Shown piece after piece: positions 1-7,180 of a stretch of 15,921 nt of DNA. The notes under the pieces are model-generated. The model was not told the origin of the DNA and made no database searches. It worked only from the letters and a program-made list of their open reading frames with translations. The stretch covers positions 1-15,921 of the forward strand of contig NZ_AJZM02000089.1 in assembly GCF_000272405.2 (NCBI RefSeq). The letters run 5' to 3'. Origin of the DNA: Vibrio tasmaniensis 1F-187 (GTDB lineage Bacteria > Pseudomonadota > Gammaproteobacteria > Enterobacterales > Vibrionaceae). Every line of letters starts with the position of its first letter. The stretch's first letter is position 1. The position numbers and the translations under genes are program-made.

Positions 1-47
1 GGCTCTTTTTTTGTCTTTTCTACTTGTCTTTGATTTCTTCTTGGGCA

Positions 48-83
48 TAAAAAAGCTCCCTTGCACACAGTACAAGAGAGCTT
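48..83 (-). terminator. Rho-independent terminator of the BCCT gene
   Basis: On the minus strand an 11-bp stem (positions 73-83 pairing with 53-63, one G-T wobble, 9-nt loop) is followed by a run of T (A's at 48-54 on the plus strand). It lies about 60 nt after the stop codon of the BCCT transporter gene and has the classic shape of an intrinsic terminator. Confidence 0.85.
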
Positions 84-142
84 TGAAATAACACTGAATA
101 AGGAGTAATTAGCGAACTATATACTCCCCATATTCGATTACT

Positions 143-1750
143 TTATTTAGCGGTTTCGCTAACGTTTTCTTGTGCTTTATCTACTTCAGTCAGTAGACCT
201 TTCAACAAGCTAAAACAGCCAATCAGAAGAATGATCGTAAACGGCAGTGCAGCAATGATCGTGATCGATTGCAGAGCTTGAATAGATTGAGTACCACCAA
301 TCCACAACATCACCATTGCGATAGCGCCTGAGATAACCGCCCAAACCACTTTCTGTTTCACTGGCACTTCTAGTTTACCACCCGCTGTCATGCCATCGAT
401 AACGATAGAGCCTGAGTCTAGCGTTGTAACGAAGAACACAATGATCAGTGCGACTGCGAGAACTGACAGAATGCTACCGAACGAGTAAGCATCTAGCATG
501 TAGAACAAGCTTAGAGATACGTCTGTAATGCCTTGGTCGAGGCCAAGTTGTCCCACATGGTTAATTACTTGCTCGATAGCTACGCCACCGAAGATCGACA
601 TCCAAGCCGACGTTACCAATGTTGGGATAATCAGTACGCAAAGTAGGAACTCACGAACCGTACGGCCCTTAGAAATACGCGCTACGAACATACCGAAGAA
701 TGGTGCATACGCAACCCACCATGCCCAGTAGAACACAGTCCAGCCATGCAGCCATGTTGTGTCTTCACGACCCGCACTTTGGCTCAAAGCTACGATGTTT
801 TTCACATAGCCCGTTGCCGCAGTCGCCACAGAATCAAGCACTGTCGTAAAGTTCAATACAGCGATAAGACCAAGGAATACGAACGCAATAACCATGTTCA
901 GGTTACTTAGGAACTTAACACCACCGTCCATGCCACGCATAACAGAGATGATCGCCAAGCCCATAATCAAAACGATAATTGATTGCTGAAGGTAGATGTT
1001 GTTTTCCAAGCCAAATACGTGGCTAATACCACTTGCTGCTTGCGTACCACCTAGGCCTAATGAAGTCGCAAGGCCAAACAGGGTAACCAGTACCGTTAGT
1101 ACGTCGATCACATCACCTGTTTTACCCCAAACTCGTTCACCCAGTATTGGGTAAAACACAGAACGCATTGATAGCGGTAAGCCTTTGTTGTAAACAAAGT
1201 ACGCTAGACAAAGCGCCGTCATGCCATAGATAGCCCACGCATGAAAGCCCCAGTGGAATACGGTTGCACCTAATGCCAGTTCACGGCCTGCTTCTGTAAA
1301 AGGTTCCGCATCTAATGGTGTGCCGAACCAGTTAGTGAAGAACGCGGTTGGCTCAGCAACGCCCCAGAAAATAAGTCCGATACCCATACCGGCTGCGAAT
1401 AACATCGCAATCCAAGATGACATCGAATAGTCCGCCGTCGCGTCTTCGCCACCTAGGCGAATCTTACCCAACGGTGAAAATGCTAGAACAACAGCAAACG
1501 CTAGCATGATGTTAGCTCCCCACATAAACAGGAAGTCAAACTTTGATAAAACAGCACCCTTAATAGAATCAATAGCAGCTTTAGCATCTGCTGGAGGAAG
1601 AGCAAGAAGAGTGATGATGAAGAGAAGAGATAAGCCTACTGAGGCTATGAAGACGGTATTGTGGACATCCATGCCCCATTTACTGACGTTATCTTGACCA
1701 ACTTGATAGTCAGTAGAATCGATACTGTATTTTTTTGATTTAAAACTCAT
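143..1750 (-). CDS. BCCT-family (betaine/choline/carnitine-type) sodium-coupled transporter
   Basis: An inner-membrane secondary transporter of the BCCT family, which imports quaternary-ammonium or related zwitterions (glycine betaine, choline, carnitine, DMSP), usually with sodium. Seen: 535 aa with about twelve hydrophobic segments, the GMGIG motif followed by LIFWGVAEP (around residues 120-135; GMGIG is the sodium-binding-type variant), and the family signature WTVFYWAWW followed by GMFVARISKGRTVREF in the middle of the protein, which supplies the tryptophans of the substrate box. The C-terminal tail is short, so the long cytoplasmic osmosensing tail of BetT-type proteins is absent. The gene is monocistronic, with its own promoter and terminator. 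The start has only a weak Shine-Dalgarno and follows a leader of about 150 nt. The substrate cannot be read from the sequence. Closeness to taurine genes makes a taurine or osmolyte role possible, but that is inference. Confidence 0.93.
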   Translation of the reverse strand: MSFKSKKYSIDSTDYQVGQDNVSKWGMDVHNTVFIASVGLSLLFIITLLALPPADAKAAIDSIKGAVLSKFDFLFMWGANIMLAFAVVLAFSPLGKIRLGGEDATADYSMSSWIAMLFAAGMGIGLIFWGVAEPTAFFTNWFGTPLDAEPFTEAGRELALGATVFHWGFHAWAIYGMTALCLAYFVYNKGLPLSMRSVFYPILGERVWGKTGDVIDVLTVLVTLFGLATSLGLGGTQAASGISHVFGLENNIYLQQSIIVLIMGLAIISVMRGMDGGVKFLSNLNMVIAFVFLGLIAVLNFTTVLDSVATAATGYVKNIVALSQSAGREDTTWLHGWTVFYWAWWVAYAPFFGMFVARISKGRTVREFLLCVLIIPTLVTSAWMSIFGGVAIEQVINHVGQLGLDQGITDVSLSLFYMLDAYSFGSILSVLAVALIIVFFVTTLDSGSIVIDGMTAGGKLEVPVKQKVVWAVISGAIAMVMLWIGGTQSIQALQSITIIAALPFTIILLIGCFSLLKGLLTEVDKAQENVSETAK

Positions 1751-2122
1751 AAATTATGATGTTCACATATCCGAATCAACGAATATAAGGACGCTCTCCA
1801 TATCCAATTACTACTTGATTGGCTCGCCGAACCGCCTAAATAAAAGGCAATAAAAATCACAATAGTTAGTGATAAATGGACTTACTGGCTCAATCCCAAG
1901 GCGCACATTATAGCACAGCTCAAAGCATTTTGACTGAGTTTTAGCTCAATAGTCACCCAAACCACCGTTGATAGTGATAGTTAACCCAATAAAAACAGAG
2001 TAAAACAAAAGAATAAAAACGTTCAAATACAACAATTTAAATTAAAATGACGAACCGTAAAATTACATCCAAACTTTTTGCAGATAATTTTAATAATCAG
2101 CCAATTTACTTATAGCTCTAAT
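1751..2122. other. Intergenic region upstream of the BCCT gene
   Basis: No convincing gene is seen here. Leftwards it holds the BCCT promoter (-10 at 1907-1912) and a leader of about 150 nt that has several short GGC/GCC complementary tracts around 1825-1852 but no clear riboswitch fold. Just upstream of the -10 lies an imperfect inverted repeat at 1931-1955 (TGACT-GAG pairing with CTC-AGTCA, with three unpaired bases), which overlaps the -35 position and could be an operator. The part from about 1960 to 2122 is A/T-rich and featureless by eye. Confidence 0.4.
1907..1935 (-). promoter_or_regulatory. Sigma70-type promoter of the BCCT gene
   Basis: The minus strand carries a perfect TATAAT -10 hexamer at 1907-1912. 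The -35 element 17 nt upstream is poor (GTCAAA), which suggests an activated promoter. The expected transcription start near 1900 gives a leader of about 150 nt before the ATG at 1750. The inverted repeat at 1931-1955 overlaps the -35 position. Confidence 0.5.
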
Positions 2123-2148
2123 AAAAAAGCCCCGCTATAGGGGCGGGG
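2123..2148 (-). terminator. Rho-independent terminator after the malate-synthase-G-like gene
   Basis: On the minus strand CCCCGC (2143-2148) pairs with GCGGGG (2130-2135) and is followed by a C and six T's (A's at 2123-2128). An alternative register (GCCCC pairing with GGGGC) is also possible. It lies about 90 nt after the stop codon of the 190-aa gene. Confidence 0.8.
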
Positions 2149-2182
2149 AAAGTTACCAAAGGTAAAAGAGAAATCAGTGTTC

Positions 2183-2223
2183 AAATGTCAGTGCTGCGTC
2201 TCACAGATCAGCACTGCACATTT
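2183..2223 (-). repeat. Long inverted repeat / 3'-UTR hairpin
   Basis: AAATGT-CAGTGCTG (2183-2196) pairs with CAGCACTG-C-ACATTT (2209-2223), giving a 14-bp stem with one bulged base and a 12-nt loop. It starts 13 nt after the stop codon of the 190-aa gene and precedes the true terminator at 2123-2148. It has no T-tract of its own, so an mRNA-stabilising or processing element, or part of a 3'-derived small RNA, is more likely than a terminator. Confidence 0.6.
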
Positions 2224-2236
2224 CAAAGACAGTACG

Positions 2237-2809
2237 TTAGATTGCGAAGCAAAAACCGAGGTTATAGTCTTCACCATTTTTCGCCGTGAACTCTTTGTCT
2301 TCACTTGATGCATTCGGGCGGCCACTTTCATCGCCTTTTACTAAGCTCACCCAGTGACGGATGCCAGAAGAACGGCTCGCCTCAGTTTGACCAAACGTGG
2401 TGCATGTCTCTAATTGGATATCTTGAATATCAACCAACTCCAGGCGGCCTGTGCCTTTACGAGCGCCGATTGTCACTTCAACGTGCGTACCGCTTTCATC
2501 ACGGAATAGGATTGCTGAAGGCTTAGATTTATCACCTGTGTAAGCCACAAAGTGTTTAGCGCGTTTCAGTCCAGTATGTTCGCCATTCTTGAAGTAAACC
2601 TGAACGTGTCGGTAATCGATCTCGTAGCTCACTACATCTTCATGTGAACCCGTCTCTAGAGGAAATAGAGTATCAAGCAACTGTTTCGCCATTTTTTGTT
2701 TTTCGAGTTGCTTGTCTGCTTTCACCATTTCTACGGCAAAGACAGCTTCAGCAATAAATGTTGAATGGTTTCTGTGAAGTTCTGTTTTGTCTAGTGTCAG
2801 CATATTCAT
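2237..2809 (-). CDS. Stand-alone malate synthase G insert-domain-like protein
   Basis: A 190-aa protein with no signal peptide or membrane segment. Compared from memory with E. coli malate synthase G (GlcB), residues about 50-120 follow the inserted alpha/beta domain closely: here FPLETGSHEDVVSY, FKNGEHTGLKRAKHFVAYTGD and a THVEVTIGA strand; in GlcB [35 protein letters not shown] and LHIELQIDA. The C-terminus (EDKEFTAKNGEDYNLGF) also resembles the later GlcB segment DDRHYTAADGSEISLHG. The TIM barrel with the catalytic arginine, glutamate and aspartates is absent, so malate synthase activity is not expected. The start codon is supported by GAGGG 7-8 nt upstream. The gene is monocistronic, with its own terminator. 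Function is unknown; the family may be annotated as malate synthase by homology alone. Confidence 0.75.
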   Translation of the reverse strand: MNMLTLDKTELHRNHSTFIAEAVFAVEMVKADKQLEKQKMAKQLLDTLFPLETGSHEDVVSYEIDYRHVQVYFKNGEHTGLKRAKHFVAYTGDKSKPSAILFRDESGTHVEVTIGARKGTGRLELVDIQDIQLETCTTFGQTEASRSSGIRHWVSLVKGDESGRPNASSEDKEFTAKNGEDYNLGFCFAI

Positions 2810-2945
2810 AATCTTTCCCTCTTACGGCTTTGAATTTCATGTAGGTCAAAAATCCTGATTGACCCTTTTCAAATGTGTTCTTTACTGTGTGGCTTCCATG
2901 TATTTCATACTACTTGTATTTTTTAAACAATTTCACAACAAAAAT

Positions 2946-2958
2946 TTCACAGTGTGAA
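2946..2958. promoter_or_regulatory. Palindrome TTCACA-G-TGTGAA, candidate operator
   Basis: A perfect 6+1+6 palindrome lies in the A/T-rich region about 140 nt upstream of the 190-aa gene start. It resembles half-sites of CRP-like or GntR-like regulators, but the spacing does not fit the CRP consensus. The binding protein is unknown. Confidence 0.3.
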
Positions 2959-3002
2959 TTTTACTAAATTGATTTTTTACACAAACCGGAATTTCCGCCC
3001 CT

Positions 3003-3023
3003 AGCCCTTTATCTAATTGGGCT
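3003..3023 (-). terminator. Weak hairpin after the Cache gene, possible end of the tau operon
   Basis: AGCCC (3003-3007) pairs with GGGCT (3019-3023) around an 11-nt loop, about 22 nt past the stop codon of the Cache-protein gene. No T-tract follows on the minus strand. This is a weak candidate, and the operon end may be Rho-dependent. Confidence 0.25.
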
Positions 3024-3044
3024 GAGAGCTCATTAGACACACTT

Positions 3045-3965
3045 TTACGTGTTGTTTGAATTTGTGTAATAACCAACACCAACCAGCTTATTGTCGATCA
3101 CTCGATAGTAAGTGTGCTTGGTTTCCACTTTGCTCGACAACGGGTTTAACCATTGATAGGTATAAACGCCTCGGCCATTTTCTTTGGCTAGGTTTAACAT
3201 CTCAGTGAGAATCGGCTTATCGTCAGGGCTTAGAATTTCGTTGTGTGAACGCCCAACAAGCTCAGGAGACACGCCATGCGCGAGCAGTTTTCCAGAGCTC
3301 ATATCCATCACAAACACATATAAGTCTCCTTCTACAAAACTTCCTTCGGCGTCATTGAACTCCGTTAAACTCTCTTGTTCTGACTCCACTATCGCGGTCA
3401 TGGCTCTCGCCAATAAATTCTTAGCCTCAGCAGCACTGGAACGTTCTGGGTAATAACCCACAGCGACAATCACATCGCCGACACGCTCAAAGAAAGTCGT
3501 TTTCGGCTCACCCATGCGATCGGTTGGGTTGGTCCAGTGATACTTCACTTCACCAAAACCCTTGTGTACCGCTTTGGTAATCATTTCACGGAAAAAAGGA
3601 TTGCCGTAAACGTCTTGGGTATCCAACACACTGTCGCCCACCAGCACCATAGAAGATCCGCCACTGGCAAGGAATTGGCCATCAATACCAAGAGCAAACA
3701 CATAGAGCTCACCGTCTATATATTCGGCATCACTCATGAAGTCTTTCACGCTGTCGTCACCTTCTTTTTGAACGTGCACCACCGCTTTCGCCAACAAGGT
3801 TTTAGCTCTTCTTTCAGCGTCACTGACCACATGTGGCTCAGAGATATCGAGCACATTGACTGGCTTTATCTCTTTCTCGACTTCTGAATGCTCTGCACGT
3901 AATCCAATGCCGCTGACCACAGCAAACAAGGCGCAACTTATAAGGATTATTCTGGATAGATTCAT
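3045..3965 (-). CDS. Secreted tandem Cache-domain protein of the taurine TRAP operon
   Basis: A 306-aa protein probably exported to the periplasm. Residues 1-24 (MNLSRIILISCALFAVVSG then IGLRA) look like a signal peptide or single anchor. Two repeats follow, about 53-173 and 183-300, each built as LLA(K/R)A helix, GELYVF or GDLYVF strand, G-x-(F/L)LA-x-G turn, a loop, a Y-x-W-x-NP strand, a K-x-T-x-(F/Y) strand and a final V-x-VGYY strand. This matches single-Cache sensor modules of the Cache_2 type, which bind small ligands outside the cytoplasm. No transmembrane output domain, kinase or methyl-accepting domain is present. An upstream in-frame start at 4004 exists, but the ATG at 3965 has AGGAG overlapping the dctM stop codon, giving a translationally coupled start. 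Its place as last gene of the operon suggests ligand binding or an accessory role in taurine uptake or sensing; this is inference. Confidence 0.85.
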   Translation of the reverse strand: MNLSRIILISCALFAVVSGIGLRAEHSEVEKEIKPVNVLDISEPHVVSDAERRAKTLLAKAVVHVQKEGDDSVKDFMSDAEYIDGELYVFALGIDGQFLASGGSSMVLVGDSVLDTQDVYGNPFFREMITKAVHKGFGEVKYHWTNPTDRMGEPKTTFFERVGDVIVAVGYYPERSSAAEAKNLLARAMTAIVESEQESLTEFNDAEGSFVEGDLYVFVMDMSSGKLLAHGVSPELVGRSHNEILSPDDKPILTEMLNLAKENGRGVYTYQWLNPLSSKVETKHTYYRVIDNKLVGVGYYTNSNNT

Positions 3966-3976
3966 CGTTGTGTCTC

Positions 3977-5317
3977 CTAATAGCCGACTAAGGACGGTAG
4001 CCAAAGCGTGATTTGTGGGAAGAAAGCGATAACGAAAACGCCTACGACAGATGCAAGTACAAAGGGATGGATCTTCGCGGTGATCTGCTCGACCGTAGAG
4101 CCACCGATCCCCGAGGCGACAAAGATATTTTCACCGAGCGGTGGTGTAGCAAAACCTATCGAGAGCGTACACACCACCACGATACCAACGTGGGTAGGAT
4201 CGGCGCCCAGCATGTACATGATTGGCAACAGCACTGGCACAATGATCATGATCGCCGCCAAGGTTTCCATGAACATGCCGATGAACAGCAGCAAAGTGAT
4301 CGTTAACGCCCACACCATGTACATGTTGTCGGTAAAGCTGAGTAGGGACTCGGCAACCACTACTGGGATTTTTTGCTCAATCAACAAACGTCCGAACACG
4401 GTGGCAGCAAAAAGGATTAACAATACACGCCCAGTTATCCATGTGGTGGTCGACAAAGATTTCATCACGCTTTTGAACGATAATTCTCGGTGAATAAACA
4501 TACCCACAAATAGCGAATAAAAAATCGCCACAACCGCAGACTCTGTTGGTGTGAACATACCGCTGTAGATACCACCAAGAATCAGGAATGGCGCTAATAT
4601 CGACCATAAACCGCGACGCAAGTAATGCCTTACATCACCAAACGACCATGTTTCGGTTAGCCCTTTATAGCCTTCACGCTTAGCAATGAAATAGTTAGTG
4701 ACCACTAGCGTCGACGCCATAATGAAACCCGGCACAACCCCAGCAACAAACAGTTTTGGAATAGACAAAGAAGCAAACTGCCCATGCTGAGCAATGGCTT
4801 CTGGCGGTGCCATTAAGCCCATCGCAGAAATGCCGAAAATAACCAAAGGAATGGATGGCGGAATGATGATGCCCAAGCCACCTGATGCTGCCGTTACTGC
4901 CGATGCGTAGCTCTTATCGTAGTCTCGCTTAACCATCGCGGGCACCATTAACATACCCACCGCGGCGGTTGTTGCAGGGCCTGAACCCGAGATAGCGCCA
5001 AAGAAAAGACACGCCATTACCGTTGCCGCGCCAAGGCCACCCGTTACGGGCCCGGCCAAGCTTTCGGCGATATCCACCAGACGTTTGGAGATCCCCGCCG
5101 CCTCCATTAGTGCGCCAGCAAGAACAAAGGCTGGCAGCGCCATTAATGGGAAGTTACCCACCGAAGTAAACGCAATTTGTACCAAAGCGATGGGATTTTT
5201 GTCGAGCAACATATAGGCCGCCATTGAAGCGCCGGCCAGTGATACTGTGATTGGTGCACCCAGAATTAACAGGGTTAAGAAGCCACCAAATAAAATTAGA
5301 GTTAAATAGGATTCCAT
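3977..5317 (-). CDS. tauM: TRAP transporter large permease (DctM/TauM type)
   Basis: The 446-aa membrane subunit of a tripartite ATP-independent periplasmic transporter, which carries the ion-coupled transport path. Seen: about twelve or more hydrophobic helices, the DctM hallmarks GAISGSGPAT and VTAASGGLGIIIPPSIPLVIFG in the first half, and FATPPLGENIFVASGIGG in the second half. Length is close to the family norm (about 425-450 aa). It follows dctQ by 37 nt and is followed at once by the Cache gene. Taurine as substrate is inferred from co-transcription with taurine dehydrogenase, matching the TauKLM arrangement known from Rhodobacter and Paracoccus. Family assignment is certain and the gene symbol is inferred. 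Confidence 0.92.
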   Translation of the reverse strand: MESYLTLILFGGFLTLLILGAPITVSLAGASMAAYMLLDKNPIALVQIAFTSVGNFPLMALPAFVLAGALMEAAGISKRLVDIAESLAGPVTGGLGAATVMACLFFGAISGSGPATTAAVGMLMVPAMVKRDYDKSYASAVTAASGGLGIIIPPSIPLVIFGISAMGLMAPPEAIAQHGQFASLSIPKLFVAGVVPGFIMASTLVVTNYFIAKREGYKGLTETWSFGDVRHYLRRGLWSILAPFLILGGIYSGMFTPTESAVVAIFYSLFVGMFIHRELSFKSVMKSLSTTTWITGRVLLILFAATVFGRLLIEQKIPVVVAESLLSFTDNMYMVWALTITLLLFIGMFMETLAAIMIIVPVLLPIMYMLGADPTHVGIVVVCTLSIGFATPPLGENIFVASGIGGSTVEQITAKIHPFVLASVVGVFVIAFFPQITLWLPSLVGY

Positions 5318-5354
5318 TATTACATCTCTCTATTACGACTATTCTCTGTGATGA

Positions 5355-5897
5355 CTACTGCGCTGACTTTTGTGCCGTCATTTTTCGCAGCTCTTTGACT
5401 TCTGGATCTTCGTTGGTTGCGCCTTTGAATAAACGCTCGTAGTTGTTCCAGATAATTCGAATCATCATTAGGGAAAACGCGATAGGTAAAATCATGTAGA
5501 AATACTTCATCGGGATGCCTGTGGTTTGAGATTTCCAAAACAGGTTCATTTTGTTAAACACGAAGTCGTAACTGAGGTAAACAAAGTAACCGTTGAAGCA
5601 GAGCCATAAGAAGTCAGCGATGGTTTCGCTAACGGTTTGTACGATTGGCGGAAAGAATTTGAAGTGAAAGCTCACTCGGTTATGAGCCGACATTTTGGCC
5701 GCTACAACAGCTCCCAAGTAAGCAAACCAAACGAACATGTAAGTGGCCACTTCATCACCCCAAGGTATGGAGTAATCAAAGAACTGACGAGTAATGATTT
5801 GTGTGAATAGCAATAGGACAAAGCTTGCGAGCAGCAGACAACAGGTATATTCCTCAATGTTGTTAAGGTGCTTTTTTATTGTTTTAGCGACTGACAT
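5355..5897 (-). CDS. tauL: TRAP transporter small permease (DctQ/TauL type)
   Basis: A 180-aa membrane protein with four hydrophobic segments (about residues 17-40, 46-66, 89-112 and 126-150), as in DctQ subunits that pair with the large permease. It has the typical first-helix end LFTQIITRQFF and the helix-2 pattern WGDEVATYMFVWFAYLGA. A strong Shine-Dalgarno (GGAGG) lies 5 nt before the ATG. It sits between the binding-protein gene and dctM in the usual P-Q-M order, separated from dctP by 164 nt containing a large hairpin. Confidence 0.9.
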   Translation of the reverse strand: MSVAKTIKKHLNNIEEYTCCLLLASFVLLLFTQIITRQFFDYSIPWGDEVATYMFVWFAYLGAVVAAKMSAHNRVSFHFKFFPPIVQTVSETIADFLWLCFNGYFVYLSYDFVFNKMNLFWKSQTTGIPMKYFYMILPIAFSLMMIRIIWNNYERLFKGATNEDPEVKELRKMTAQKSAQ

Positions 5898-5992
5898 ATA
5901 ACCTCCAATGTTGATTTCTACATGACAACCAGTCGCTCACGGTCCTAAAAAGATCAGGTACAGAACAGATCAACGAGTAAAGCCATGTAAAT

Positions 5993-6050
5993 GCCCTATC
6001 TCACTGTTCTATCGCTAGGTGATTAAGTAGCGGAGAACAGCAGATAGGGC
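5993..6050 (-). promoter_or_regulatory. Large intercistronic hairpin between dctP and dctQ
   Basis: GCCCTATCT with CTGTTCT and CGCTA on one arm pairs with TAGCG, AGAACAG and AGATAGGGC on the other, giving a stem of about 20 bp with small internal mismatches and a loop of about 10 nt. It begins 11 nt after the dctP stop. No T-tract follows. In SBP-permease operons such hairpins protect the upstream mRNA from 3' exonucleases or partly attenuate, so that the binding protein is made in excess. Confidence 0.75.
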
Positions 6051-6061
6051 GTATCTAATTG

Positions 6062-7063
6062 TTACTTTCTACCTAGTAACTCAAGAACGTCGTCTAGCTT
6101 GTCTTTGCCTCCAATGCTTGAATAGAACTTAGGCCAAACTGACTTAGTGACTTTGCTGATCCACTCTTGCTCGTTGTCTGCTGGGTCAGTGAAGACCATG
6201 CCTTTTGCTTGCAGTTCTTCACGGATCTTGTTTTCAGTATTTTCTAAGTATGCAAAGCTGTGCTCTGTCGCTTCCTGACCCGCTTCAAGAATGATCTTTT
6301 GCATTTCAGGCGTTTGTTGTTGGAAGACAGTTTCACTGACGATTAGCGGCTCAAGAGAGAAGATGTAGCGAAGGTTTGTGACGTACTTTTGTACTTCATT
6401 GAACTTCATCGCATGCACAGTGATGTATGGGTTGTCTTGACCATCAACCACGCCTTGCTGTAGGCCAGTAAATGTTTCTGACCATGCCATTGGTGTTGGG
6501 TTTACGCCCCATGCTTGGTAAGAAGCAATCATGATTTCGTTACGAGGAACACGAATCACTAGTCCTTTTAGATCCTCTGGTGAAGCCACTGACTTTTTAG
6601 AGTTAGTCAGAACTCTAAAACCAGAATAAGCCCAACCAACGATACGAACGCCTGCATCACGAATGGTGTTATCGACAAGGTCTTGACCCACTTGGCCTTG
6701 AGTTAATAGCACCGCTTCTTCTGCACTTTGAATAACATAAGGCATGGTCAATAGACCAACCGTTGGAGAGAAAGGCGTCACGTTGTTGATCGCCAATACA
6801 GAGAAGTCGAGAAGACCGATTGCCGCGTCGTTCACGGTGTCTTGCTCATTACCCAATTGACCATTCGGGAACAGGTCGATTTTGACTTTACCGTCTGTTT
6901 TTTGCTCCATCAATTCAGAAAATGATGTCGCTAATTCCCACTGCGTACCACCAGCAGCATCGCCGATAGCCATTTTAAAATTTGCTGCTGCCGCGGTATG
7001 AGATAGCATCGCTGTTGCTACAATTGTGACGCCAGCAATAATTTTATTTTTAATCAATTTCAT
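6062..7063 (-). CDS. tauK: TRAP transporter periplasmic substrate-binding protein (DctP/TauK type)
   Basis: A 333-aa exported binding protein that captures the substrate for the TRAP permease. Seen: a Sec signal peptide (residues 1 to about 26, positive start, hydrophobic core, TAAAA cleavage region) and the DctP-family core VIRVPRN, NPTPMAWSETFTGLQQGVVDGQDNP (about residues 169-211). Arg171 matches the conserved arginine that binds the substrate carboxylate in this family; in a taurine binder it would contact the sulfonate (inference). It lies 117 nt after tauY on the same strand, with an AAAGG Shine-Dalgarno. Specificity for taurine is inferred from the operon. Confidence 0.92.
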   Translation of the reverse strand: MKLIKNKIIAGVTIVATAMLSHTAAAANFKMAIGDAAGGTQWELATSFSELMEQKTDGKVKIDLFPNGQLGNEQDTVNDAAIGLLDFSVLAINNVTPFSPTVGLLTMPYVIQSAEEAVLLTQGQVGQDLVDNTIRDAGVRIVGWAYSGFRVLTNSKKSVASPEDLKGLVIRVPRNEIMIASYQAWGVNPTPMAWSETFTGLQQGVVDGQDNPYITVHAMKFNEVQKYVTNLRYIFSLEPLIVSETVFQQQTPEMQKIILEAGQEATEHSFAYLENTENKIREELQAKGMVFTDPADNEQEWISKVTKSVWPKFYSSIGGKDKLDDVLELLGRK

Positions 7064-7180
7064 AGTCTTAACCTTTCATATCATACAGACGTCCTGCCTG
7101 TACTTTGCTCACAAGGTGACCTGGTACAACTTTCCTGGTCGTAGTTCTATTTCCCTATTTTGGAAACAATGTTCGAGTAG

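Noticed and set aside
1..20. GGCTC followed by a T-run at the left edge, like the 3' arm of a plus-strand terminator
   Set aside because: The matching 5' arm would lie outside the window, so it cannot be confirmed.
3966..4004. Upstream start of the Cache gene overlapping dctM
   Set aside because: It would put 13 residues before the signal peptide; the ATG at 3965 has an AGGAG site at good spacing.
3184..4493. Plus-strand open frames opposite the Cache and dctM genes
   Set aside because: They are antisense shadows of clearly recognised genes, without ribosome sites or recognisable domains.
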